Assembly (NCBI RefSeq): GCF_050947335.1
Contig: NW_027473315.1
Span: forward strand, 1,736,001-1,800,000
DNA: 64,000 bases
Direction of reading: 5' to 3'
Origin: Megachile rotundata
Lineage: Eukaryota; Arthropoda; Insecta; Hymenoptera; Megachilidae
Shown: in pieces, positions 26,741 through 41,342 of the stretch
Layout: each line of letters opens with the position of its first letter
Numbering within the stretch: the stretch's first letter is position 1
Notes under the pieces: generated by a model
The model's input: the letters and a program-made list of their open reading frames with translations, nothing else
The model's database searches: none
Told to the model about the DNA's origin: nothing
Program-made: the position numbers and the translations under genes

Positions 26741-29700
26741 TATGATTGTGATTGTATGATTGTGATTGTATGATTGTTTTTGTATGATTGTGATTGTATG
26801 ATTGTGATTGTATGATTGTGATTGCATGATTGTGATGGAATGATTGTGATTGTATGATTGTGATTGTACGATTGTGATTGTATGATTGCGATATTATGAT
26901 TGTGATTGTATGATTGTGATTGTATGATTGTGATTGTATGATTGTGATTGTATGATTGTGATTGTATGATTGTGATTGTATGATTGTGATTGTATGATTG
27001 TGATTGTATGATTGCGATTGTATGATTGTGATTGTATGATTGAGATTGTATGATTGTGATTGTATTATTGTGGTTGTATGATTGTGACTGTATGATTGTG
27101 ATTGTATGATTGTGAATGTATGATTGTGATTGTATGATTGTGATTGTATGATTGTGATTGTATGATTGTGATTTTATGGTTGTTTTTGTATGATTGTGAT
27201 TGTATAGTAGTAATTGTATGATTGTCATCGTATGATTGTGATTGTATGATTGTGACTGTATGATTGAGATTGTATGATTGTGATTGTATTATTGTGGTTG
27301 TATGATTGTGATTGTATGATTGTGATTGTATGATTGTGAATGTATGATTGTGATTGTATGATTGTGATTGTATGATTGTGATTGTATGATTGTGATTGTA
27401 TGATTGTGATTGTATGATTGTGATTGTATGATTGTGATTGTATGATTGTGATTGTATGATTGTTTTTGTGTGATTGTGATTGTATAGTAGTAATTGTATG
27501 ATTGTCATCGTATGATTGTGATTGTATGATTGTTTTTGTGTGATTGTGATTGTATAGTAGTAATTGTATGATTGTCTCCGTATGATTGTGATCGTATGAT
27601 TGTGATTGTATGATTGTGATTGTATGATTGTGATTGCATGATTGTGATTGAATGATTGTGATTGTATGATTGTGATTGTACGATTGTGATTGTATGATTG
27701 CGATATTATGATTGTGATTGTACGATTGCGATAGTATGATTGTGATTGTATGATTGTGATTGTATGATTGTGATTGTATTATTGTGATTGTATGATAGTG
27801 ATTGTATGATTGTGATTGTATTATTGTGGTTGTATGATTGTGATTGTATGATTGTGATTGTATGATTGTGAATGTATGATTGTGATTGTATGATTGTGAT
27901 TGTATGATTGTGATTGTATGATTGTGATTGTATGATTGTGATTGTATGATTGTTTTTGTGTGATTGTGATTGTATAGTAGTAATTGTATGATTGTCATCG
28001 TATGATTGTGATTGTATGATTGTTTTTGTGTGATTGTGATTGTATAGTAGTAATTGTATGATTGTCTCCGTATGATTGTGATCGTATGATTGTGATTGTA
28101 TGATTGTGATTGTATGATTGTGATTGCATGATTGTGATTGAATGATTGTGATTGTATGATTGTGATTGTACGATTGTGATTGTATGATTGCGATATTATG
28201 ATTGTGATTGTACGATTGCGATAATATGATTGTGATTGTATGATTGTGATTGTATGATTGTGATTGTATTATTGTGATTGTATGATTGTGATTGTATGAT
28301 TGTGATTGTATGATTGTGATTGTATGATTGTGATTGTATGATTGTGATTGTATGATTGAGATTGTATGATTGTCATTGTATTATTGTGATTGTATGATTG
28401 CGATTGTATGATTGTGATTGTATGATTGTGAATGTATGATTGTGGTTGTATGATTGTGATTGTATGATTGTTTTTGTATGATTGTGATTGTATAGTAGTA
28501 ATTGTATGATTGTCATCGTATGATTGTGATTGTATGATTGTTTTTGTATGATTGTGATTGTATGGTAGTAATTGTATGTTTGCCTTCGTATGATTGTGAT
28601 CGTATGATTGTGATTGTATGATTGTGATTGTATGATTGTGATTGTATGATTGAGATTGTATGATTGTGATTGTATTATTGTGATTGTATGATTGAGATTG
28701 TATGATTGTGATTGGACTATTGTGATTGTATGATTGTGATTGTATGATTGTGATTGTATGGTTGTGAATGTATGATTGTGATTGTATGATAGTGATTGTG
28801 TGATTGTGATTGTATGATTGTTTTTGTATGATTGTGATTGTATAGTAGTAATTGTGTGATTGTCATCGTATGATTGTGATTGTATGATTGTTTTTGTATG
28901 ATTGTGATTGTATAGTAGTAATTGTATGATTGTCTTCGTATGATTGTGATTGTATGATTGTGATTGTATGATTGTGATTCTATGATTGTGATTGCATGAT
29001 TGTGATTGTATGATTGTGATTGTATGATTGTGATTGAATGATTGTTTTTGTATGATTGTGATTGTATGATTGTGATTGTATGATTGTGATAGTATGATTG
29101 TGATTGTATGATTGTGGTTGTATGATTGTGATTGTATGATAGTGATTGTATGATTGTGATTGTATGATTGGGATTGTATGATTGAGATTGTATGATTGTG
29201 ATTGTATTATTGTGATTGTATGATTGTGATTGTATGATTGTGATAATATGATTGTGATTGTATGATTGTGATTGTATGATTGTGATTGTATGATTGTGAT
29301 TTTATGGTTGTTTTTGTATGATTGTGATTGTATAGTAGTAATTGTATGATTGTCATCGTATGATTGTGATTGTATGATTGTGACTGTATGATTGAGATTG
29401 TATGATTGTGATTGTATTATTGTGGTTGTATGATTGTGATTGTATGATTGTGATTGTATGATTGTGAATGTATGATTGTGATTGTATGATTGTGATTGTA
29501 TGATTGTGATTGTATGATTGTGATTGTATGATTGTGATTGTATGATTGTGATTGTATGATTGTTTTTGTGTGATTGTGATTGTATAGTAGTAATTGTATG
29601 ATTGTCATTGTATGATTGTGATTGTATCATTGTGATTGAATGATTGTGAGTGTATGATTGCGATTGTATGATTGCGATCGTATGATTGTGATTGTTTGAT

Positions 29701-29792
29701 TGCGATTTTATGATTGTGATTGTATGATTGTGATTGTATGATTGTGATTGTATGATTGTGATTGTATGATTGTGATTGTATGATTGTGATTG

Positions 29793-30044
29793 TAAGATGG
29801 CGCGTGTATGATTGAGATTGTACGATTGTGATTGTATGATTGTGATCATATGGTTCTGATTGTTCGATTGCGATTGTACGATTGTGATTGCATGATTGTG
29901 ATTGCATGATTGTTTTTGTATGATTGTGATTCTATGATTCTGATTTTATGATTGTGCCTGTATGATTGTGATGGTATGATTGTGATTGTATGATTGCGAT
30001 TGTATGATTGCAATTTTATGAGTGTGATTATATGATTATGATTG
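29793..30044 (+). repeat. Marker block 1, copy 7 (type II)
   Basis: Type II differs by GAGATTG rather than GAGACTG in unit 2, TATGATTGTGCCTG rather than TATAATTGTGCCTG in unit 12 and T at the start of unit 13. The upstream TATCATT module (from 29625) is 12 units and has TATGATTGCGATCG where type I-long has TACGATAGCGATCG. Confidence 0.93.
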
Positions 30045-30814
30045 TATGATTGTGATTGTATGATTGTGATTGTATGATTGTTTTTGGATGACTGTGATTG
30101 TATGATTGTGATTGTATGATTGTGATTGTATGATTGTGATTGTATGATTGTGATTGTATGATTGCGATTGTATGATTGAGATTGTATGATTGTGATTGTA
30201 TGATTGTGATTGTATGATTGTGATTGTATGATTGTGAATGTATGATTGTGATTGTATGATTGTGATTGTATGATTGTTTTTGTATGATTGTGATTGTATA
30301 GTAGTAATTGTATGATTGTCATCGTATGATTGTGATTGTATGATTGTTTTTGTATGATTGTGATTGTATAGTAGTAATTGTATGATTGTCTTCGTATGAT
30401 TGTGATTGTATGATTGTGATTGTATGATTGTGATTGTATGATTGCGATAGTATGATTGTGATTGTATGATTATGATTGTATGATTGTGATTGTACGATTG
30501 TGATTGTATGACTGTGATTGTATGATTGTGATTGTATGATTGTTTTTGTATGATTGTGATTGTATAGTAGTAATTGTATGATTGTCATCGTATGATTGTC
30601 ATTGTATGATTGTGATTGTATCATTGTGATTGAATGATTGTGAGTGTATGATTGCGATTGTACGATAGCGATCGTATGATTGTGATTGTTTGATTGCGAT
30701 TGTATGATTGTGATTGTATGATTGTGATTGTATGATTGTGATTGTATGATTGTGATTGTATGATTGTGATTGTATGGTTGTGATTGTATGATTGTGATTG
30801 TATGATTGTGATTG

Positions 30815-31066
30815 TAAGATGGCGCGTGTATGATTGAGACTGTACGATTGTGATTGTATGATTGTGATCATATGGTTCTGATTGTTCGATTGCGATTGTG
30901 CGATTGTGATTGCATGATTGTGATTGCATGATTGTTTTTGTATGATTGTGATTCTATGATTCTGATTTTATAATTGTGCCTGCATGATTGTGATGGTATG
31001 ATTGTGATTGTATGATTGCGATTGTATGATTGCAATTTTATGAGTGTGATTATATGATTATGATTG
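30815..31066 (+). repeat. Marker block 1, copy 8 (type I-long)
   Basis: Lies 1,022 bp after the type II copy in block A, a spacing repeated exactly in block B. Unit 8 lacks the GAG change. The upstream module is 14 units (from 30619). Confidence 0.93.
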
Positions 31067-33558
31067 TATGATTGTGATTGTATGATTGTGATTGTATGAT
31101 TGTTTTTGTATGATTGTGATTGTATGATTGTGATTGTATGATTGTGATTGCATGATTGTGATTGAATGATTGTGATTGTATGATTGTGATTGTACGATTG
31201 TGATTGTATGATTGCGATATTATGATTGTGATTGTATGATTGTGATTGTATGATTGTGATTGTATGATTGTGATTGTATGATTGTGATTGTATGATTGTG
31301 ATTGTATGATTGTGATTGTATGATTGCGATTGTATGATTGTGATTGTATGATTGAGATTGTATGATTGTGATTGTATTATTGTGGTTGTATGATTGTGAT
31401 TGTATGATTGTGATTGTATGATTGTGAATGTATGATTGTGATTGTATGATTGTGATTGTATGATTGTGATTGTATGATTGTGATTTTATGGTTGTTTTTG
31501 TATGATTGTCATCGTATGATTGTGATTGTATGATTGTTTTTGTATGATTGTGATTGTATAGTAGTAATTGTATGATTGCCTTCGTATGATTGTGATTGTA
31601 TGATTGTGACTGTATGATTGAGATTGTATGATTGTGATTGTATTATTGTGGTTGTATGATTGTGATTGTATGATTGTGATTGTATGATTGTGAATGTATG
31701 ATTGTGATTGTATGATTGTGATTGTATGATTGTGATTGTATGATTGTGATTGTATGATTGTGATTGTATGATTGTTTTTGTGTGATTGTGATTGTATAGT
31801 AGTAATTGTATGATTGTCATCGTATGATTGTGATTGTATGATTGTTTTTGTGTGATTGTGATTGTATAGTAGTAATTGTATGATTGTCTCCGTATGATTG
31901 TGATCGTATGATTGTGATTGTATGATTGTGATTGTATGATTGTGATTGCATGATTGTGATTGAATGATTGTGATTGTATGATTGTGATTGTACGACTGTG
32001 ATTGTATGATTGCGATATTATGATTGTGATTGTACGATTGCGATAGTATGATTGTGATTGTACGATTGTGATTGTATGATTGTGATTGTATTATTGTGAT
32101 TGTATGATTGTGATTGTATGATTGTGATTGTATGATTGTGATTGTATGATTGTGATTGTATGATTGTGATTGTATGATTGAGATTGTATGATTGTGATTG
32201 TATGATTGAGATTGTATGATTGTGATTGTATTATTGTGGTTGTATGATTGTGATTGTATGATTGTGATTGTATGATTGTGAATGTATGATTGTGATTGTA
32301 TGATTGTGATTGTATGATTGTGATTTTATGGTTGTTTTTGTATGATTGTGATTGTATAGTAGTAATTGTATGATTGTCATCGTATGATTGTGATTGTATG
32401 ATTGTGATTGTATGATTGAGATTGTATGATTGTGATTGTATTATTGTGGTTGTATGATTGTAATTGTATGATTGTGATTGTATGATTGTGAATGTATGAT
32501 TGTGATTGTATGATTGTGATTGTATGATTGTGATTGTATGATTGTGATTGTATGATTGTTTTTGTATGATTGTGATTGTATAGTAGTAATTGTATGATTG
32601 TCATCATATGATTGTGATTGTATGATTGTTTTTGTGTGATTGTGATTGTATAGTAGTAATTGTATGATTGTCTCCGTATGATTGTGATCGTATGATTGTG
32701 ATTGTATGATTGTGGTTGTATGATTGTGATTGCATGATTGTGATTGTATGATTGTGATTGTACGATTGTGATTGTACGATTGTGATTTTATGGTTGTTTT
32801 TGTATGATTGTGATTGTATAGTAGTAATTGTATGATTGTCATCGTATGATTGTGATTGTATGATTGTGATTGTATGATTGAGATTGTATGATTGTGATTG
32901 TATTATTGTGGTTGTATGATTGTAATTGTATGATTGTGATTGTATGATTGTGAATGTATGATTGTGATTGTATGATTGTGATTGTATGATTGTGATTGTA
33001 TGATTGTGATTGTATGATTGTTTTTGTATGATTGTGATTGTATAGTAGTAATTGTATGATTGTGATCGTATGATTGTGATTGTATGATTGTTTTTGTGTG
33101 ATTGTGATTGTATAGTAGTAATTGTATGATTGTCTCCGTATGATTGTGATCGTATGATTGTGATTGTATGATTGTGATTGTATGATTGTGATTGCATGAT
33201 TGTGATTGTATGATTGTGATTGTATGATTGTGATTGTACGATTGTGATTGTATGATTGCGATGTTATGATTGTGATTGTATGATTGTGATTGTATGATTG
33301 TGATTGTATGATTGTGATTGTATGATTGTGATTGTATGATTGTGATTGTATGATTGTGATTGTATGATTGTTTTTGTATGATTGTGATTGTATAGTAGTA
33401 ATTGTATGATTGTCTCCGTATGATTGTGATCGTATGATTGTGATTGTATGATTGTTTTTGTATGATTGTGATTGTATAGTAGTAATTGTATGATTGTCTT
33501 CGTATGATTGTGATCGTATGATTGTGATCGTATGATTGTGATTGTATGATTGTGATTG

Positions 33559-33796
33559 TATCATTGTGATTGAATGATTGTGAGCGTATGATTGTGAGTG
33601 TATGATTGTGATTGTATGATTGTTTTTGTATAATTGTGATTCTATGATTGTGATCGTACGATTGTGATCGTATGATTGTGATTGTATGATTGTGATCGTT
33701 TGATTGTGGCTGTATAATTATGGTTCTATTATTGTGATTGTATGATTGTTCTTGTATGATTATGATCATATGATTGTAATTGCATGATTGTGATTG
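33559..33796 (+). repeat. Marker block 2, copy 6 (subtype beta)
   Basis: Near the end of block A. A unit TATGATTCTGATTG shortly after it (near 33815) is shared with block B only. Confidence 0.92.
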
Positions 33797-34286
33797 TATG
33801 ATTGTGATTGTATGATTCTGATTGTATGATTGTGATTGTATGATTGCGATAGTATGATTGTGATTGTATGATTGTGATTGTATGATTGTGATTGTATGAT
33901 TGTGATTGTATGATTGCGATAGTATGATTGTGATTGTATGATTGTGATTGTATGATTGTGATTGTACGATTGTGATTGTATGACTGTGATTGTATGATTG
34001 TGATTGTATGATTGTTTTTGTATGATTGTGATTGTATAGTAGTAATTGTATGATTGTCATCGTATGATTGTCATTGTATGATTGTGATTGTATCATTGTG
34101 ATTGAATGATTGTGAGTGTATGATTGCGATTGTACGATAGCGATCGTATGATTGTGATTGTTTGATTGCGATTGTATGATTGTGATTGTATGATTGTGAT
34201 TGTATGATTGTGATTGTATGATTGTGATTGTATGATTGTGATTGTATGGTTGTGATTGTATGATTGTGATTGTATGATTGTGATTG

Positions 34287-34538
34287 TAAGATGGCGCGTG
34301 TATGATTGAGACTGTACGATTGTGATTGTATGATTGTGATCATATGGTTCTGATTGTTCGATTGCGATTGTGCGATTGTGATTGCATGATTGAGATTGCA
34401 TGATTGTTTTTGTATGATTGTGATTCTATGATTCTGATTTTATAATTGTGCCTGCATGATTGTGATGGTATGATTGTGATTGTATGATTGCGATTGTATG
34501 ATTGCAATTTTATGAGTGTGATTATATGATTATGATTG
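34287..34538 (+). repeat. Marker block 1, copy 9 (type I-long, GAG)
   Basis: Opens block B. It has the same GAG variant in unit 8 and the same 14-unit upstream module (from 34091) as the copy that opens block A. Confidence 0.93.
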
Positions 34539-34636
34539 TATGATTGTGATTGTATGATTGTGATTGTATGATTGTTTTTGTATGATTGTGATTGTATGAT
34601 TGTGATTGTATGATTGTGATTGCATGATTGTGATGG

Positions 34637-34650
34637 AATGATTGTGAATG
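34637..34650 (+). other. Hybrid monomer at a 266-bp deletion junction
   Basis: The unit reads AATGATTGTGAATG. Its 5' part equals the block A unit at 26839 (AATGATTGTGATTG) and its 3' part equals the unit at 27105 (TATGATTGTGAATG). The offset to block A changes here from 7,798 to 7,532 bp, a loss of 266 bp or exactly 19 units, so the breakpoint fell in register inside one monomer. Confidence 0.88.
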
Positions 34651-37324
34651 TATGATTGTGATTGTATGATTGTGATTGTATGATTGTGATTGTATGATTG
34701 TGATTTTATGGTTGTTTTTGTATGATTGTGATTGTATAGTAGTAATTGTATGATTGTCATCGTATGATTGTGATTGTATGATTGTGACTGTATGATTGAG
34801 ATTGTATGATTGTGATTGTATTATTGTGGTTGTATGATTGTGATTGTATGATTGTGATTGTATGATTGTGAATGTATGATTGTGATTGTATGATTGTGAT
34901 TGTATGATTGTGATTGTATGATTGTGATTGTATGATTGTGATTGTATGATTGTGATTGTATGATTGTGATTGTATGATTGTGATTGTATGATTGTTTTTG
35001 TGTGATTGTGATTGTATAGTAGTAATTGTATGATTGTCATCGTATGATTGTGATTGTATGATTGTTTTTGTGTGATTGTGATTGTATAGTAGTAATTGTA
35101 TGATTGTCTCCGTATGATTGTGATCGTATGATTGTGATTGTATGATTGTGATTGTATGATTGTGATTGCATGATTGTGATTGAATGATTGTGATTGTATG
35201 ATTGTGATTGTACGATTGTGATTGTATGATTGCGATATTATGATTGTGATTGTACGATTGCGATAGTATGATTGTGATTGTATGATTGTGATTGTATGAT
35301 TGTGATTGTATTATTGTGATTGTATGATAGTGATTGTATGATTGTGATTGTATTATTGTGGTTGTATGATTGTGATTGTATGATTGTGATTGTATGATTG
35401 TGAATGTATGATTGTGATTGTATGATTGTGATTGTATGATTGTGATTGTATGATTGTGATTGTATGATTGTGATTGTATGATTGTTTTTGTGTGATTGTG
35501 ATTGTATAGTAGTAATTGTATGATTGTCATCGTATGATTGTGATTGTATGATTGTTTTTGTGTGATTGTGATTGTATAGTAGTAATTGTATGATTGTCTC
35601 CGTATGATTGTGATCGTATGATTGTGATTGTATGATTGTGATTGTATGATTGTGATTGCATGATTGTGATTGAATGATTGTGATTGTATGATTGTGATTG
35701 TACGATTGTGATTGTATGATTGCGATATTATGATTGTGATTGTACGATTGCGATAATATGATTGTGATTGTATGATTGTGATTGTATGATTGTGATTGTA
35801 TTATTGTGATTGTATGATTGTGATTGTATGATTGTGATTGTATGATTGTGATTGTATGATTGTGATTGTATGATTGTGATTGTATGATTGAGATTGTATG
35901 ATTGTCATTGTATTATTGTGATTGTATGATTGCGATTGTATGATTGTGATTGTATGATTGTGAATGTATGATTGTGGTTGTATGATTGTGATTGTATGAT
36001 TGTTTTTGTATGATTGTGATTGTATAGTAGTAATTGTATGATTGTCATCGTATGATTGTGATTGTATGATTGTTTTTGTATGATTGTGATTGTATGGTAG
36101 TAATTGTATGTTTGCCTTCGTATGATTGTGATCGTATGATTGTGATTGTATGATTGTGATTGTATGATTGTGATTGTATGATTGAGATTGTATGATTGTG
36201 ATTGTATTATTGTGATTGTATGATTGAGATTGTATGATTGTGATTGGACTATTGTGATTGTATGATTGTGATTGTATGATTGTGATTGTATGGTTGTGAA
36301 TGTATGATTGTGATTGTATGATAGTGATTGTGTGATTGTGATTGTATGATTGTTTTTGTATGATTGTGATTGTATAGTAGTAATTGTGTGATTGTCATCG
36401 TATGATTGTGATTGTATGATTGTTTTTGTATGATTGTGATTGTATAGTAGTAATTGTATGATTGTCTTCGTATGATTGTGATTGTATGATTGTGATTGTA
36501 TGATTGTGATTCTATGATTGTGATTGCATGATTGTGATTGTATGATTGTGATTGTATGATTGTGATTGAATGATTGTTTTTGTATGATTGTGATTGTATG
36601 ATTGTGATTGTATGATTGTGATAGTATGATTGTGATTGTATGATTGTGGTTGTATGATTGTGATTGTATGATAGTGATTGTATGATTGTGATTGTATGAT
36701 TGGGATTGTATGATTGAGATTGTATGATTGTGATTGTATTATTGTGATTGTATGATTGTGATTGTATGATTGTGATAATATGATTGTGATTGTATGATTG
36801 TGATTGTATGATTGTGATTGTATGATTGTGATTTTATGGTTGTTTTTGTATGATTGTGATTGTATAGTAGTAATTGTATGATTGTCATCGTATGATTGTG
36901 ATTGTATGATTGTGACTGTATGATTGAGATTGTATGATTGTGATTGTATTATTGTGGTTGTATGATTGTGATTGTATGATTGTGATTGTATGATTGTGAA
37001 TGTATGATTGTGATTGTATGATTGTGATTGTATGATTGTGATTGTATGATTGTGATTGTATGATTGTGATTGTATGATTGTGATTGTATGATTGTTTTTG
37101 TGTGATTGTGATTGTATAGTAGTAATTGTATGATTGTCATTGTATGATTGTGATTGTATCATTGTGATTGAATGATTGTGAGTGTATGATTGCGATTGTA
37201 TGATTGCGATCGTATGATTGTGATTGTTTGATTGCGATTTTATGATTGTGATTGTATGATTGTGATTGTATGATTGTGATTGTATGATTGTGATTGTATG
37301 ATTGTGATTGTATGATTGTGATTG

Positions 37325-37576
37325 TAAGATGGCGCGTGTATGATTGAGATTGTACGATTGTGATTGTATGATTGTGATCATATGGTTCTGATTGTTCGAT
37401 TGCGATTGTACGATTGTGATTGCATGATTGTGATTGCATGATTGTTTTTGTATGATTGTGATTCTATGATTCTGATTTTATGATTGTGCCTGTATGATTG
37501 TGATGGTATGATTGTGATTGTATGATTGCGATTGTATGATTGCAATTTTATGAGTGTGATTATATGATTATGATTG
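37325..37576 (+). repeat. Marker block 1, copy 10 (type II)
   Basis: Exactly 7,532 bp after the type II copy in block A, with the same 12-unit upstream module (from 37157). Confidence 0.93.
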
Positions 37577-38346
37577 TATGATTGTGATTGTATGATTGTG
37601 ATTGTATGATTGTTTTTGGATGACTGTGATTGTATGATTGTGATTGTATGATTGTGATTGTATGATTGTGATTGTATGATTGTGATTGTATGATTGCGAT
37701 TGTATGATTGAGATTGTATGATTGTGATTGTATGATTGTGATTGTATGATTGTGATTGTATGATTGTGAATGTATGATTGTGATTGTATGATTGTGATTG
37801 TATGATTGTTTTTGTATGATTGTGATTGTATAGTAGTAATTGTATGATTGTCATCGTATGATTGTGATTGTATGATTGTTTTTGTATGATTGTGATTGTA
37901 TAGTAGTAATTGTATGATTGTCTTCGTATGATTGTGATTGTATGATTGTGATTGTATGATTGTGATTGTATGATTGCGATAGTATGATTGTGATTGTATG
38001 ATTATGATTGTATGATTGTGATTGTACGATTGTGATTGTATGACTGTGATTGTATGATTGTGATTGTATGATTGTTTTTGTATGATTGTGATTGTATAGT
38101 AGTAATTGTATGATTGTCATCGTATGATTGTCATTGTATGATTGTGATTGTATCATTGTGATTGAATGATTGTGAGTGTATGATTGCGATTGTACGATAG
38201 CGATCGTATGATTGTGATTGTTTGATTGCGATTGTATGATTGTGATTGTATGATTGTGATTGTATGATTGTGATTGTATGATTGTGATTGTATGATTGTG
38301 ATTGTATGGTTGTGATTGTATGATTGTGATTGTATGATTGTGATTG

Positions 38347-38598
38347 TAAGATGGCGCGTGTATGATTGAGACTGTACGATTGTGATTGTATGATTGTGAT
38401 CATATGGTTCTGATTGTTCGATTGCGATTGTGCGATTGTGATTGCATGATTGTGATTGCATGATTGTTTTTGTATGATTGTGATTCTATGATTCTGATTT
38501 TATAATTGTGCCTGCATGATTGTGATGGTATGATTGTGATTGTATGATTGCGATTGTATGATTGCAATTTTATGAGTGTGATTATATGATTATGATTG
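38347..38598 (+). repeat. Marker block 1, copy 11 (type I-long)
   Basis: Block B counterpart of the copy at 30815, 7,532 bp away. It is followed by the consensus run that gained one unit. Confidence 0.93.
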
Positions 38599-41104
38599 TA
38601 TGATTGTGATTGTATGATTGTGATTGTATGATTGTTTTTGTATGATTGTGATTGTATGATTGTGATTGTATGATTGTGATTGCATGATTGTGATTGAATG
38701 ATTGTGATTGTATGATTGTGATTGTACGATTGTGATTGTATGATTGCGATATTATGATTGTGATTGTATGATTGTGATTGTATGATTGTGATTGTATGAT
38801 TGTGATTGTATGATTGTGATTGTATGATTGTGATTGTATGATTGTGATTGTATGATTGTGATTGTATGATTGCGATTGTATGATTGTGATTGTATGATTG
38901 AGATTGTATGATTGTGATTGTATTATTGTGGTTGTATGATTGTGATTGTATGATTGTGATTGTATGATTGTGAATGTATGATTGTGATTGTATGATTGTG
39001 ATTGTATGATTGTGATTGTATGATTGTGATTTTATGGTTGTTTTTGTATGATTGTCATCGTATGATTGTGATTGTATGATTGTTTTTGTATGATTGTGAT
39101 TGTATAGTAGTAATTGTATGATTGCCTTCGTATGATTGTGATTGTATGATTGTGACTGTATGATTGAGATTGTATGATTGTGATTGTATTATTGTGGTTG
39201 TATGATTGTGATTGTATGATTGTGATTGTATGATTGTGAATGTATGATTGTGATTGTATGATTGTGATTGTATGATTGTGATTGTATGATTGTGATTGTA
39301 TGATTGTGATTGTATGATTGTTTTTGTGTGATTGTGATTGTATAGTAGTAATTGTATGATTGTCATCGTATGATTGTGATTGTATGATTGTTTTTGTGTG
39401 ATTGTGATTGTATAGTAGTAATTGTATGATTGTCTCCGTATGATTGTGATCGTATGATTGTGATTGTATGATTGTGATTGTATGATTGTGATTGCATGAT
39501 TGTGATTGAATGATTGTGATTGTATGATTGTGATTGTACGACTGTGATTGTATGATTGCGATATTATGATTGTGATTGTACGATTGCGATAGTATGATTG
39601 TGATTGTACGATTGTGATTGTATGATTGTGATTGTATTATTGTGATTGTATGATTGTGATTGTATGATTGTGATTGTATGATTGTGATTGTATGATTGTG
39701 ATTGTATGATTGTGATTGTATGATTGAGATTGTATGATTGTGATTGTATGATTGAGATTGTATGATTGTGATTGTATTATTGTGGTTGTATGATTGTGAT
39801 TGTATGATTGTGATTGTATGATTGTGAATGTATGATTGTGATTGTATGATTGTGATTGTATGATTGTGATTTTATGGTTGTTTTTGTATGATTGTGATTG
39901 TATAGTAGTAATTGTATGATTGTCATCGTATGATTGTGATTGTATGATTGTGATTGTATGATTGAGATTGTATGATTGTGATTGTATTATTGTGGTTGTA
40001 TGATTGTAATTGTATGATTGTGATTGTATGATTGTGAATGTATGATTGTGATTGTATGATTGTGATTGTATGATTGTGATTGTATGATTGTGATTGTATG
40101 ATTGTTTTTGTATGATTGTGATTGTATAGTAGTAATTGTATGATTGTCATCATATGATTGTGATTGTATGATTGTTTTTGTGTGATTGTGATTGTATAGT
40201 AGTAATTGTATGATTGTCTCCGTATGATTGTGATCGTATGATTGTGATTGTATGATTGTGGTTGTATGATTGTGATTGCATGATTGTGATTGTATGATTG
40301 TGATTGTACGATTGTGATTGTACGATTGTGATTTTATGGTTGTTTTTGTATGATTGTGATTGTATAGTAGTAATTGTATGATTGTCATCGTATGATTGTG
40401 ATTGTATGATTGTGATTGTATGATTGAGATTGTATGATTGTGATTGTATTATTGTGGTTGTATGATTGTAATTGTATGATTGTGATTGTATGATTGTGAA
40501 TGTATGATTGTGATTGTATGATTGTGATTGTATGATTGTGATTGTATGATTGTGATTGTATGATTGTTTTTGTATGATTGTGATTGTATAGTAGTAATTG
40601 TATGATTGTGATCGTATGATTGTGATTGTATGATTGTTTTTGTGTGATTGTGATTGTATAGTAGTAATTGTATGATTGTCTCCGTATGATTGTGATCGTA
40701 TGATTGTGATTGTATGATTGTGATTGTATGATTGTGATTGCATGATTGTGATTGTATGATTGTGATTGTATGATTGTGATTGTACGATTGTGATTGTATG
40801 ATTGCGATGTTATGATTGTGATTGTATGATTGTGATTGTATGATTGTGATTGTATGATTGTGATTGTATGATTGTGATTGTATGATTGTGATTGTATGAT
40901 TGTGATTGTATGATTGTTTTTGTATGATTGTGATTGTATAGTAGTAATTGTATGATTGTCTCCGTATGATTGTGATCGTATGATTGTGATTGTATGATTG
41001 TTTTTGTATGATTGTGATTGTATAGTAGTAATTGTATGATTGTCTTCGTATGATTGTGATCGTATGATTGTGATCGTATGATTGTGATTGTATGATTGTG
41101 ATTG

Positions 41105-41342
41105 TATCATTGTGATTGAATGATTGTGAGCGTATGATTGTGAGTGTATGATTGTGATTGTATGATTGTTTTTGTATAATTGTGATTCTATGATTGTGAT
41201 CGTACGATTGTGATCGTATGATTGTGATTGTATGATTGTGATCGTTTGATTGTGGCTGTATAATTATGGTTCTATTATTGTGATTGTATGATTGTTCTTG
41301 TATGATTATGATCATATGATTGTAATTGCATGATTGTGATTG
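41105..41342 (+). repeat. Marker block 2, copy 7 (subtype beta)
   Basis: Block B counterpart of copy 6, 7,546 bp downstream, with the same TATGATTCTGATTG unit after it. Confidence 0.92.

Larger units (their letters stand above)
26489..34286 (+). repeat. Super-period block A (557 units)
   Basis: Delimited by block 1 copies that share a GTGATTG-to-GAGATTG change in unit 8 (26489, 34287, 41833, 49771). It contains further block 1 copies at 29793 and 30815 and block 2 at 33559. Block B matches it with offsets of 7,798, 7,532 and 7,546 bp. A and B share three variants absent from C: TATGATTGCGATTG at 28393, TATGGTAGTAATTG at 28561 and TATGGTTGTGAATG at 28757. Confidence 0.87.

Noticed and set aside
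34637..34650. AATGATTGTGAATG as two independent point mutations in one unit
   Set aside because: The offset to block A changes by exactly 266 bp at this unit, and both halves match the two units that flank the missing segment, so a recombination junction explains it better.
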